DNA of 64,000 bases from Streptomyces orinoci (GTDB taxonomy: Bacteria > Actinomycetota > Actinomycetes > Streptomycetales > Streptomycetaceae): the NCBI RefSeq assembly GCF_003121295.1, contig NZ_PHNC01000031.1, forward strand, positions 622,439-686,438, read 5' to 3'. The notes beneath the pieces are model-generated. The model was not told the DNA's origin. It searched no databases and was given only the letters and a program-made list of their open reading frames with translations. Shown here piece by piece: positions 51,562-59,794 of this stretch (the stretch's first letter is position 1; every line of letters begins with the position of its first letter). Position numbers and translations under genes: made by a program.

Positions 51562-52887
51562 ATGCCACGAGGACGCCACCGCCATTCCCCTTCCCTGCAC
51601 CGGCTTCTTCCCTCTTCACTGGTCGCCGCGACATCCGTCGCCTGCGCGGCCGGAGCGTGGACCGTGGACGAACCGGTCGTCATCCGCTCTCTCGCGGCCG
51701 CCGCGGCCGCGGCGGCGGTGGTCGGTTCGGTGCTGATGCGCCGTTGGGACCGGGCCGCCGGGAAGCGGGTCGCCCAGCTCACCGCGGCCCGGGTACGGGA
51801 CGAGTGGAAGACCGACGAGCGGATCGCCGAGCTGGAGACGGACCTGGACGAGACCCGCCAGGCACGCACCCGGCTGGAGGCCAAACTCCGCGGCAAGCGC
51901 GCGGAGCTGGCCCGGCTGCGCACCGAGCACGCCGATCTGCTGCGCCGCTACGCCACCGCCGAGACCGAGCGGGCCAGCGCGCTGGAGGGGCGGCGGCTGC
52001 TGGCGAGCGGCCGGGAGAAGGAGAAGGCGGGCGTGCCGCGGGCGGCGCTGGCCCTGGAGTCCGCGATCCAGGCCCGTTCCGAGCGGCAGGCCCGTTCCGG
52101 TGGCGACCTTTCCCCGGCGGCCTACCGGCTGGCCGCGGCGGCCCTGCGGGACCTCGCTGCGAACGGGGTGCGTCAGCGGGCGGCGGCGTCCTCTGCGGAT
52201 GCGGAGCCGACGGCGTCGGAGCGTCAGGTTGCGTCTGCGCCGGCCGCAGTGGAAGGCGCATCCGCCCAGTCGGGTCCGGCCGGTTCCGGGGCGGCCCCCT
52301 CGGAAGCGGCCCCCTCCGGGGCGGCTCGTTCCGAGGCTGCCGAGTCCCGTGCGTCCGAGTCCCGTGCGTCCGAGGAGCGGTCGGCCCGTTCTCAGCCGTC
52401 CTCCGCTGAGGCGGCCCGTTCCGGGGCTGACGAGGCGTCCGCCGCCCAGTCGCCGGCCGAGGAGGCGGCCCCGGCCGGGGCGCCCGCGGTGGACGCCGCC
52501 GCAGCCGAGGCCCAGGCCGGAGCCCAGGCCATGGACAAGGCGCCCGTGCCCACTGTCAAGGCACCCGCACCGGTGGCCCAGGCGGCCCCCGGCGCGGCCC
52601 GGAGCGGTGCCGGGACCACCCCCGGCGGGCTGGTGCGGCGGCCGGTGCCGTCCGTACCCGTGGCGCGTACCCAGGGCGGGTTCGACTTCTTCGGCAACAA
52701 CCGCAAGCCGGTGGTGCCCGCCGCCCCGCCCGTGGAGGAGCAGGACCTCGCGGATGTGGTCGGCGAGGAGGCCCTGGCCCAGGACGCCGCCGGTGCCGCC
52801 GACAGCGCCGACGGCGAGGTCATCGACCTGACCGCGCACGACGACACCGAGCAGATCGACGTCATCGAGCTGCGCAACGCCATCTGA
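51562..52887 (+). CDS. Coiled-coil membrane protein with Ala/Ser/Glu-rich tail
   Basis: A 441-aa protein of unknown function. Two hydrophobic segments (about 14-32 and 38-56) are followed by a coiled coil (about 75-145, with LETDLDETRQARTRLEAKLR). A helix-rich part follows, then a long low-complexity region (about 205-340) with short SEAAPSGAARSEAAESRASE-type repeats. The end is more conserved: FDFFGNNRKP and an acidic DTEQIDVIELRNAI. It resembles conserved streptomycete membrane proteins near the nuoD-like gene, which is convergent and 13 bp away. Confidence 0.75.
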   Translation: MPRGRHRHSPSLHRLLPSSLVAATSVACAAGAWTVDEPVVIRSLAAAAAAAAVVGSVLMRRWDRAAGKRVAQLTAARVRDEWKTDERIAELETDLDETRQARTRLEAKLRGKRAELARLRTEHADLLRRYATAETERASALEGRRLLASGREKEKAGVPRAALALESAIQARSERQARSGGDLSPAAYRLAAAALRDLAANGVRQRAAASSADAEPTASERQVASAPAAVEGASAQSGPAGSGAAPSEAAPSGAARSEAAESRASESRASEERSARSQPSSAEAARSGADEASAAQSPAEEAAPAGAPAVDAAAAEAQAGAQAMDKAPVPTVKAPAPVAQAAPGAARSGAGTTPGGLVRRPVPSVPVARTQGGFDFFGNNRKPVVPAAPPVEEQDLADVVGEEALAQDAAGAADSADGEVIDLTAHDDTEQIDVIELRNAI

Positions 52888-52900
52888 CGCGGCCGGGCCG

Positions 52901-54043
52901 CTACTTGTCGATGTCGCCGACCACGAAGAACAGCGATCCCAGGATGGCGACCATGTCGGCGACCAGCGTGCCCGGCAGCAACTCCACCAGTGCCTGGATG
53001 TTGTTGAAGGAAGCCGAGCGCAACTTCAGCCGGTAGGGCGTCTTTTCGCCCTTGGACACCAGGTAGTAGCCATTGAGGCCGAGCGGGTTCTCGGTCCAGG
53101 CGTAGGTGGCTCCCTCGGGGGCCTTGAGCACCTTGGGCAGCCGCTGGTTGACCGGGCCGGGCGGGAGCTCGGCCAGCCGGTCCAGGCAGGCGTCGGCCAG
53201 GGCCAGCGCATTGTGCGTCTGCTCCAGCAGGCACTCGAAGCGGGCCAGGCAGTCGCCCTCCTGGCGGGTGACCACCGTCAGCACGTCCGCCAGCTCGGCA
53301 TAGGCCAGATACGGCTGGTCGCGGCGCAGGTCGAAGTCCACCCCGGAGGCGCGGGCGATCGGCCCGCTGACCCCGTAGGCGTGCACGGTCTCCGGCGCGA
53401 GGACGCCCACGCCCCGGGTGCGGCCCCGGAAGATCTCATTGCCGAGCACCAGGCGGTCATAGACGTCCATCCGGGAACGGACCTCGGCCACCGCGTGCCG
53501 GGCGCGGTCCGTCCAGCCGGAGGGCAGGTCCTCCTTGAGGCCGCCGACCCGGTTGAACATGTAGTGGATCCGGCCCCCGGAAACCTCTTCCAGCACCGCC
53601 TGGAGCTCCTCGCGCTCGCGGAAGGCGTGGAAGACCGGGGTGATGCCGCCGAGCTCCAGGGGGTACGAGCCGAGGAACATCAGATGGTTGAGGACCCGGT
53701 TCAGCTCGGCCAGCAGGGTACGGATCCAGACCGCGCGCTCGGGGACCTCCATGCCGAGCATCCGCTCCACGGCCAGCACCACGCCCAGCTCATTGGAGAA
53801 GGCGGAGAGCCAGTCATGGCGGTTGGCGAGCATGATGATCTGGCGGTAGTCGCGCGCCTCGAACAGCTTTTCCGCGCCGCGGTGCATATAGCCGATGACG
53901 GGTTCGGCGGTGCGGATGCGTTCTCCGTCCAGGGTGAGGCGGAGGCGGAGGACGCCGTGGGTGGAGGGGTGCTGGGGGCCGATGTTCAGCACCATGTCCG
54001 TGCTTTCGGCCGCGCCGCCGATCCCCACTGTGGTTTCCGTCAT
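52901..54043 (-). CDS. nuoD: NADH-quinone oxidoreductase subunit D-like protein (stand-alone)
   Basis: A 380-aa homologue of complex I subunit D (NDUFS2), shorter than typical NuoD (about 400-440 aa). It keeps NIGPQHPSTHGVLRLRLTLD, the quinone-site region with His25 and His29, Arg55 in GYMHRGAEKLFE, and the C-terminal ASFNNIQALVELLPGTLVAD and GDIDK. No other nuo gene is in the window, so it is a second, isolated copy. A MidA-like methyltransferase gene lies 82 bp upstream on the same strand. Confidence 0.88.
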   Translation of the reverse strand: MTETTVGIGGAAESTDMVLNIGPQHPSTHGVLRLRLTLDGERIRTAEPVIGYMHRGAEKLFEARDYRQIIMLANRHDWLSAFSNELGVVLAVERMLGMEVPERAVWIRTLLAELNRVLNHLMFLGSYPLELGGITPVFHAFREREELQAVLEEVSGGRIHYMFNRVGGLKEDLPSGWTDRARHAVAEVRSRMDVYDRLVLGNEIFRGRTRGVGVLAPETVHAYGVSGPIARASGVDFDLRRDQPYLAYAELADVLTVVTRQEGDCLARFECLLEQTHNALALADACLDRLAELPPGPVNQRLPKVLKAPEGATYAWTENPLGLNGYYLVSKGEKTPYRLKLRSASFNNIQALVELLPGTLVADMVAILGSLFFVVGDIDK

Positions 54044-54125
54044 GGGAACAGTTTCCCAGGGCGGGACCCGGGGTCCGTGCCCACCCGCGCACCACACCGC
54101 ATCCGCCATCGCATCGGCCACCGCA

Positions 54126-55139
54126 TCACCCACCGACTTCCCCGGCGTCCGCCAGCACCCGCGCACAGGACGGGCCCACCGGCTGGACCAGCCAGGTGAA
54201 GGCGCCCAGCCCGGCGGGGGAGGTCAGTTCGGCCGCCTCACCGCACTGGGCCAGGGCACGGACATAGGCCGCCGGATCCGTGGAGGCCAGGGTGAGCGGC
54301 GGGCGCCGCCCGTCCAGCCCCAGCGCCCGCAGCGCCGCCCGCTGGCTGAGCAGCACCGCGCCCGGCCCCGCGCAGGCGTCCAGGGCCACATGAGCGGTGA
54401 GGTCGCAGGAACCGTCCGGCACCGGCCGTACCTCCCGCCCGTCCCGGAACCCGGTGAGGGTGCCGAACGGCGGCCGGGCCGCCCGGCGGTGCGCATAGTC
54501 CACGGCCACCGCCAGCCCGGCCCGCAGGCCGGACACCGCGTCCGCCCAGGCCGCGTCCCGGGGGTGCCCGATCTCGGCCCGGCTGCCGGGCGGCGCGCCC
54601 TCGAGCGGCCACCAGCGGGCCAGCCACTCGGCGTCCGCGCCGGTGACCGGGTCGCCGGGCAGTTCCTCGCCGTCGTCCTGGACCAGCAGCAGCCGGGGAG
54701 TGCCCCGGCCGTCCGTCTCGGCCACGTCCAGCGGCACATTGTCCAGCCACTCATTGGCCAGCAGCAGGCCCGTCACCTCCCGGGGCGGGGCGTCCTGCCA
54801 GGTGATGCGGGGGTCCAGCCCGGCCGGCCGGTCCGCCAGCTCCACCGCGTAAGGGCGCAGCCGGGCGGCCAGCTCCGGCGGGCAACGGTCCAGCACCCCG
54901 GTCACCAGCTCGCCTCGTCCCGCACCCATATCGGTGAACGTCAGCTCGGCGGGATGACCCAGGGCGGCGTCAACCCGGCGCAGCAGTTCCAGCACCGCCT
55001 CCGCGAACAGTGGGGAGGCGTGGACCGAGGTGCGGAAGTGCCCGGCCGGTCCCTCCGGGCGGCGGTAGAAGCCGCCGGGGCCGTACAGGGCGGCCCGGGC
55101 CGCCTCCCGCCAAGGGCGCGCTACGGATGTCATATACAC
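54126..55139 (-). CDS. MidA/NDUFAF7-like SAM-dependent methyltransferase
   Basis: A 337-aa protein of the MidA family. It has FYRRPEGPAGHFRTSVHASPLF, the SAM-binding TFTDMGAGRGELVTGVL, LLLANEWLDNVPLDV (acidic metal-like motif), and GLAVAVDYAHRR. The human homologue NDUFAF7 dimethylates an arginine of NDUFS2. Here the probable substrate NuoD is encoded immediately downstream. Start may be ATG 55139 or ATG 55133 (MTSVARPW). Confidence 0.82.
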   Translation of the reverse strand: MYMTSVARPWREAARAALYGPGGFYRRPEGPAGHFRTSVHASPLFAEAVLELLRRVDAALGHPAELTFTDMGAGRGELVTGVLDRCPPELAARLRPYAVELADRPAGLDPRITWQDAPPREVTGLLLANEWLDNVPLDVAETDGRGTPRLLLVQDDGEELPGDPVTGADAEWLARWWPLEGAPPGSRAEIGHPRDAAWADAVSGLRAGLAVAVDYAHRRAARPPFGTLTGFRDGREVRPVPDGSCDLTAHVALDACAGPGAVLLSQRAALRALGLDGRRPPLTLASTDPAAYVRALAQCGEAAELTSPAGLGAFTWLVQPVGPSCARVLADAGEVGG

Positions 55140-55241
55140 ACGCTATGGCGGACGGACGGGCCGGCACCCTCCACCTTGGGGAGTAGATGCGGGGAGACGG
55201 TATCGATCGCCGGGCTGACCCACGCCCCTGGGCAGCGTGCC

Positions 55242-55247
55242 TACGCT
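55242..55247 (+). promoter_or_regulatory. -10-like hexamer, possible leaderless promoter of the sensor kinase
   Basis: TACGCT lies 7 nt before the GTG at 55255, and no Shine-Dalgarno sequence is present. This favours the start at 55255 over GTG 55237. Confidence 0.35.
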
Positions 55248-55254
55248 GGGTGAC

Positions 55255-56457
55255 GTGCAGCGCCTCTACGACTTCCTCCGCAGACACCCCACCGGGGTGG
55301 ACAGCTTCTGGGCCCTTTTGCTGCTCGGGCTCGGCGCGATGGCCGCGGCGGGGACGGTCGGCGGCGAACGAAACCAGCTGGTCGCCGCCGGGGTGGCGTG
55401 CGCCATGTCGGTGGTGGTGGCGCTGCGGCGGCGGCTCCCGGTGTGCATGCTGCTGCTGGCGACGCTGGCCGGGATGGCCCAGCTGGTGCTGGACGTCCAG
55501 GCCAATATCTATGACTTCGCCATGCTGGTGATCGTCTACACCGTGGCCTCCGGCAGCAAGCGCTGGGCCTCCCGGTTCGCGCTGATCGGCGGGCTGGTGG
55601 CGCCGGTGCTGTACTTCCTGCGCTGGCCGGACAGCTCGCCCGGACTGGCGCACAACCTCATCGCCATGGGCTTCGCCGCCGTCCCCTTCCTGCTTGCCTG
55701 GGTGCTGGGCGACTCCATGCGCACCCGCCGCGCCTACTGGGCCCAGCTGGAGGAGCGGGCGGCCCGGCTGGAGAAGGAGCGCGAGCAGCAGGCGAAGATG
55801 GCGGTCACCGCCGAGCGCGCCCGGATCGCCCGGGAACTGCACGATGTGGTGGCGCACAACGTCTCGGTGATGGTGGTGCAGGCGGATGGCGCCGCGTATG
55901 TCCTGGACGCCTCGCCCGAGCAGGCCAAGCAGGCGCTGGAGACCATCTCCGCCACCGGCCGCCAGGCGCTGGCCGAGATGCGCCGGCTGCTGGGTGTGCT
56001 GCGCAGCGAGGAGAACGGTGGCGGGGGCGGCGGCGAATATGTCCCGCAGCCCGATGTGGGGCAGATCGAGGACCTGGTGGAGCAGGTGCGCGGCGCCGGG
56101 CTGCCGGTGGACTACCGGGTGGAGGGCGCCGCCCGCCCGCTGCCCAGCAGCGTGGAACTGACCGCCTACCGCATCGTCCAGGAGGCGCTCACCAACACCC
56201 GCAAGCACGGCGGCCCGGACGCCGGCGCCAGTGTCAGACTGACCTACTTCGACGACGGGCTGGGGCTGCTGGTGGAGGACGACGGCCGGGGCGCCCAGCA
56301 CGAGCTCTATGCATCCGGCGGTGCGGACGGCATGGGCCATGGCCTGATCGGCATGCGCGAGCGGGTCGGCATGGTCGGGGGCACGCTGGACGCGGGGCCC
56401 CGGCCGGGCGGCGGCTTCCGGATCAGTGTGCTGCTGCCCGCCCGGACCGGCCGCTGA
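55255..56457 (+). CDS. NarL-type sensor histidine kinase
   Basis: A 400-aa kinase beginning VQRLYDFLRRHPTGVDSFWA. Four or five membrane helices (about 20-150) form the sensor. The HisKA_3 motif IARELHDVVAHNVSVMVVQADG carries the phosphorylated His196. The ATPase domain has EALTNTRKHGG and GHGLIGMRERVGMVGG. It is paired with the response regulator gene 118 bp downstream. The signal is unknown. GTG 55237 is the longer alternative. Confidence 0.88.
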   Translation: MQRLYDFLRRHPTGVDSFWALLLLGLGAMAAAGTVGGERNQLVAAGVACAMSVVVALRRRLPVCMLLLATLAGMAQLVLDVQANIYDFAMLVIVYTVASGSKRWASRFALIGGLVAPVLYFLRWPDSSPGLAHNLIAMGFAAVPFLLAWVLGDSMRTRRAYWAQLEERAARLEKEREQQAKMAVTAERARIARELHDVVAHNVSVMVVQADGAAYVLDASPEQAKQALETISATGRQALAEMRRLLGVLRSEENGGGGGGEYVPQPDVGQIEDLVEQVRGAGLPVDYRVEGAARPLPSSVELTAYRIVQEALTNTRKHGGPDAGASVRLTYFDDGLGLLVEDDGRGAQHELYASGGADGMGHGLIGMRERVGMVGGTLDAGPRPGGGFRISVLLPARTGR

Positions 56458-56535
56458 GCCATGACCATCACCGCTGAGCCATGACCATCACCGCCGACCC
56501 ATGACCATCACCGCCGAGCCATGACCGTCACCAAC
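56456..56535 (+). repeat. Four tandem 20-bp repeats between kinase and response regulator
   Basis: Four contiguous units of about GAGCCATGACCATCACCGCC start at 56456, 56476, 56496 and 56516; the last is divergent. The first unit overlaps the kinase stop codon. Each contains ATG ACC ATC ACC, which with the 20-bp period makes very short overlapping reading frames ending at the next unit's TGA. Confidence 0.85.
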
Positions 56536-56575
56536 GCACACCATCATCAGCGCACAACCGAGAGGGAATCCCCGC

Positions 56576-57253
56576 ATGCCGATCCGCGTGATGCTCGTTG
56601 ACGACCAGGTGCTGCTGCGCACCGGCTTCCGCATGGTGCTGGCCGCCCAGCCGGACATGGAGGTCGTCGCCGAGGCGGGCGACGGCGAGGAGGCGCTCCA
56701 GGTGCTGGACGGCACCGGGGTGGACGTGGTGCTGATGGATGTCCGGATGCCCAGGCTGGACGGGGTGGAGGCGACCCGCCGGATCTGCGCCCAGGAGGAC
56801 CCGCCCAAGGTGCTGATCCTGACCACCTTCGACCTGGACGAGTACGCCTTCTCCGCGCTCAAGGCCGGGGCCAGCGGTTTTATGCTCAAGGACGTCCCGC
56901 CGGCCGAACTGCTGGGTGCCATCCGGGCGGTGCACAGCGGGGACGCGGTGGTCGCGCCCAGCACCACCCGGCGGCTGCTGGACCGTTTCACCCCCATGCT
57001 GCCCGGCTCCGGCCGGGAGCGGACCAGCCCCCGGCTGGGCCGGCTCACCGACCGGGAGCGCGAGGTGATGATGCTGGTGGCACAGGGCCTGTCCAATGGC
57101 GAGATCGCGGCCCGGCTGGTGCTGTCCGAGGCCACCGTGAAGACCCATGTGGGCCGCATCCTCACCAAGCTGGGGCTGCGGGACCGGGTGCAGGTGGTGG
57201 TCATGGCCTATGAGAGCGGCCTGGTACGGGCCGGCGGCCAGTCCGCGCCATGA
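56576..57253 (+). CDS. NarL/LuxR-type response regulator
   Basis: A 225-aa regulator. The receiver has VMLVDDQVLLRTGFRMVL and phosphorylation site Asp55 in VVLMDVRMP, with switch Thr and Lys in TTFDLDEYAFSALKAGASGF and MLKDVPP. The C-terminal LuxR domain has LTDREREVMMLVAQGLSNGE and ATVKTHVGRILTKLGLRDR. It is the cognate partner of the preceding kinase. The 3' end overlaps the convergent HXXEE gene by 53 bp. Confidence 0.92.
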   Translation: MPIRVMLVDDQVLLRTGFRMVLAAQPDMEVVAEAGDGEEALQVLDGTGVDVVLMDVRMPRLDGVEATRRICAQEDPPKVLILTTFDLDEYAFSALKAGASGFMLKDVPPAELLGAIRAVHSGDAVVAPSTTRRLLDRFTPMLPGSGRERTSPRLGRLTDREREVMMLVAQGLSNGEIAARLVLSEATVKTHVGRILTKLGLRDRVQVVVMAYESGLVRAGGQSAP

Positions 57254-57764
57254 GCCGGCGGGCCAGGGTGTGGCTGACCACGGTGGCGGCGCCGGCCAGG
57301 GCCAGGCCGCGGACGGCGTCCCGGGGCCGGGCCGGTGGCAGCGCTCCGGCCCGTCGCAGCCGGGTACGGGCCCACAGGGTGAAGGGGACGACCACGGTGG
57401 GCGAGGTGAGCACCCCCGGCGTATACCCGCGGGTGGCGGCCGCCTGGGCCAGGTGCACCAGGCCGTGCAGCCCGAAGCCGTCCAGGGTGGTGCGGTAGAA
57501 GGCCGAGCGCCCGCCGGTGCGGTGGCCGTCGGCCGCGGCAGCGGCCACAATGGCGCCCATCACACCTACGGCCACGGCGAATTCACGCCCGTCCACCGTG
57601 GCCATCGAGCGCCATATCCGCTCCGGCACCCGGGGGAGGCGTGCCCGCAGCACCGGCAGCCGTTCGCGGGTGAAGCGGTCCATGGTGGCCAGTTCCTCGA
57701 TGTCGTTCAAGGCCCAGGCGGCCAGGAGACCGAGGGTGACGGCGGGGCCCACTCGTTCGCTCAT
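57201..57764 (-). CDS. HXXEE-domain membrane protein
   Basis: A 187-aa membrane protein. Its N-terminus LLAAWALNDIEELATM corresponds to the family's HxxEE motif, but the His is replaced by Asn. HGLVHLAQAAATRGYTPGVL and three or four hydrophobic helices fit the family. Function is unknown. The last 17 codons lie antisense to the response regulator gene, an unusual convergent overlap. Confidence 0.7.
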   Translation of the reverse strand: MSERVGPAVTLGLLAAWALNDIEELATMDRFTRERLPVLRARLPRVPERIWRSMATVDGREFAVAVGVMGAIVAAAAADGHRTGGRSAFYRTTLDGFGLHGLVHLAQAAATRGYTPGVLTSPTVVVPFTLWARTRLRRAGALPPARPRDAVRGLALAGAATVVSHTLARRLMARTGRRPVPGRSHRP

Positions 57765-57816
57765 GGCAGCAGTGTGGCGAGCGGGGCGGCCGGTCAGGGG
57801 GTGATCGTGGCCAAGC

Positions 57817-58671
57817 TCACCCCGCCGTCAACTGCCGTGCCAGCGCCAGGAGATCGCCGGTTCGGGGGTGGGTGGGGTGCGCCGGGCGGGCCAGATAGAC
57901 GGTGGTGGCCGGGGCGTCGGCGACCGGGACATAGCGCACCCCCGGATGCGGATGGCTCTCACAGGTACCGGCAGCGGCCACCCCGAAGACATCACCGGTG
58001 GCGATGACGGTCAGCCACTCATCGACATCGCGCACCTCCACGGTGTGCGCGGGGCGTGCGGCGGGCGGCCACAGATCCAGATGGACGGTGCTCAGACCCG
58101 GGCACAAGGCCAGGGTGCCGGAGGCGAGTTGGTCCAGGGTGACCGAGGGGCGGCAGGCCAGCGGGTGGTTGTCCGGGAGCGCGGCGAACCGCTCCTCCCA
58201 GTAGAGCTCCTCCACCCACAGCCCGGCGTCGGCCACCGGCCGGCGCAGCACGGCCACATCCACCTCGCCGGTGGCCAGGCCCGCCGCGCCGGTGTCATGG
58301 CGGCGCAGCTCCAGCGGGGTCTGCGGGTGCTCCCGGCGCCAGGAGCGCAGCAGCGGCACGGTGAACCTGCCCAGTACGGAACAGCTGTAGCCCAGGCGCA
58401 GCGGGCGGTCCACGGCGGCCGCGTCGGCGACGGCGGCCTGGACCCGGGCCAGGATCACCCGGCCGTGCTCGCTCAGCGTCCGGCCCGCCGGGGTGAGGGC
58501 CGGGCGGCGGCCGGAGCGGTCCAACAGCCTTACGCCGACCCGCTGTTCCAGCTGGGCCAGGGTGCGGGAGAGGGCGGGCTGGGTGAGCCGCAGGGTCTCC
58601 GCCGCGGCCGTGATGGTGCCTTCCTCGGCTATGGCCACCAGGGCCCTGAGGTGGCGCAGTTCCACATCCAT
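57817..58671 (-). CDS. LysR-family transcriptional regulator
   Basis: A 284-aa regulator beginning MDVELRHLRALVAIAEEGTI, with the HTH LTQPALSRTLAQLEQRVGVRLLDR. The effector domain follows. It is divergent from an SDR-type oxidoreductase gene (103-bp gap), the usual arrangement for a LysR protein and its target. An in-frame ATG 33 nt upstream is less likely, since MDVELRHL is the conserved start. Confidence 0.88.
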   Translation of the reverse strand: MDVELRHLRALVAIAEEGTITAAAETLRLTQPALSRTLAQLEQRVGVRLLDRSGRRPALTPAGRTLSEHGRVILARVQAAVADAAAVDRPLRLGYSCSVLGRFTVPLLRSWRREHPQTPLELRRHDTGAAGLATGEVDVAVLRRPVADAGLWVEELYWEERFAALPDNHPLACRPSVTLDQLASGTLALCPGLSTVHLDLWPPAARPAHTVEVRDVDEWLTVIATGDVFGVAAAGTCESHPHPGVRYVPVADAPATTVYLARPAHPTHPRTGDLLALARQLTAG

Positions 58672-58774
58672 GCGTGCGGAGCATAGTTCCGGCGTGGCGG
58701 ACATTACCCGGGGGGCCGCCCGGAGCCTTAGGGTCGGCGCGCAAGTGCTCGTCGGATCTTGGGAGTTGGGTCAG

Positions 58775-59383
58775 ATGAAGGTTCTGGTCATCGGTGCGTC
58801 CGGCACGGTGGGCAGTGCGGTGCGCGCGCTGCTGCTGGAGCGGGGGCACGAGGTGGTCACGGTGGGGCGGTCCGGAACGGCGGACGTGATCGCCGACATG
58901 ACGGATCCGGGGTCGGTTTCCCGGATGTATGAGCAGGTGACGGGGCTGGACGCGGTGGTCTGCGCGGCGGGCGGCGCGGTGTTCCGGCCGCTGCCGCAGC
59001 TGACCGCGGAGGACTTCGAGGCCACCTTCCGCGGCAAGGCGCTCAGTCAGCTGGAACTGGTCCGCCAGGGCGCCCGGCATGTGGCGCCGCAGGGTTCCTT
59101 CACCCTGATCTCCGGTGTGCTCACGGAGGAGCCGATCGTGGCCGGGGCGGCGGTCTCGGCGGCCAATGGCGCGGTGGAGGCTTTCGCGCGGGCCGCGGCG
59201 ATAGAGCTGGCGCCGCAGCGGGTGAATGTGGTCAGCCCGACCCTGGTCGCCGAATCCGCCGACGCCTACGGCGCTTTCTTCCCCGGCATCGAGCCGGTCC
59301 CGGCCCGCCGGGTGGCCCTGGCCTACCTACGCTCACTGGAGGGCCACGCCACGGGCCAGATCTACCGGGTGACCACCCCATAA
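58775..59383 (+). CDS. Short-chain dehydrogenase/reductase (compact SDR)
   Basis: A 202-aa NAD(P)-binding protein. It has MKVLVIGASGTVGSAVRALL, VVCAAGG, and SFTLISGVLTEEPIVAGAAVSAANGAVEAF, in which the classical YxxxK tyrosine is not obvious. It belongs to the short SDR group similar to YbjT/Rossmann reductases. It is probably controlled by the divergent LysR regulator. The ATG at 58775 follows GGGAG at a distance. Confidence 0.83.
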   Translation: MKVLVIGASGTVGSAVRALLLERGHEVVTVGRSGTADVIADMTDPGSVSRMYEQVTGLDAVVCAAGGAVFRPLPQLTAEDFEATFRGKALSQLELVRQGARHVAPQGSFTLISGVLTEEPIVAGAAVSAANGAVEAFARAAAIELAPQRVNVVSPTLVAESADAYGAFFPGIEPVPARRVALAYLRSLEGHATGQIYRVTTP

Positions 59384-59794
59384 GGCTCGCCGCGTACGCC
59401 CCTTCAGGGACGCGGGGAACTGCGCGCCCAGCCACGCACGGCCCGCACCCGAACCAGCAACGGTCATCGGCAGACGCCGTTCCATCGCCGGGTGCGCTCC
59501 GTCGGGGGCGCGGGGAACTGCGCGCCCAGCCACGCACGGCCCGCACCCGACCCGGCAACGGCCATCGGCAGACGCCGTTTCGTGACCGGGTGCGGCCCGG
59601 TGGGCGTTGTGCCCACCCTCCCCCACGCCTGAACGGCGCGGGGGCACCCCCATCGTCCTGCGGAACGACTGCCCACAACGCGGCGCCCCCGTAGGGGCGC
59701 GGGGAACTGCGCGCCCAGCCACCCACGGCCCGCAGCCGAACCGGCAACCGCATCGCACAGGGAACCGCGCGGCCGGCCAAACGCAACCGCACCC
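59384..59794. repeat. Block of streptomycete dispersed repeats between convergent genes
   Basis: 411 bp without a gene, filled with three copies of a family carrying the core CGCGGGGAACTGCGCGCCCA at 59411, 59509 and 59698. Copies 1 and 2 are spaced 98 bp and share about 75 bp after the core, ending near CATCGGCAGACGCCGTT. Copy 3 is less complete. Such GC-rich elements are common between streptomycete genes and can form hairpins that end transcription. They lie between the convergent SDR and ArsR-type genes. Confidence 0.8.

Noticed and set aside
56456..56535. CRISPR-like array
   Set aside because: The four 20-bp units are contiguous with no spacers, and no cas gene is present.
59384..59794. 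CRISPR or IS remnant
   Set aside because: Three unevenly spaced copies with homologous sequence between the first two, no terminal repeats and no transposase.
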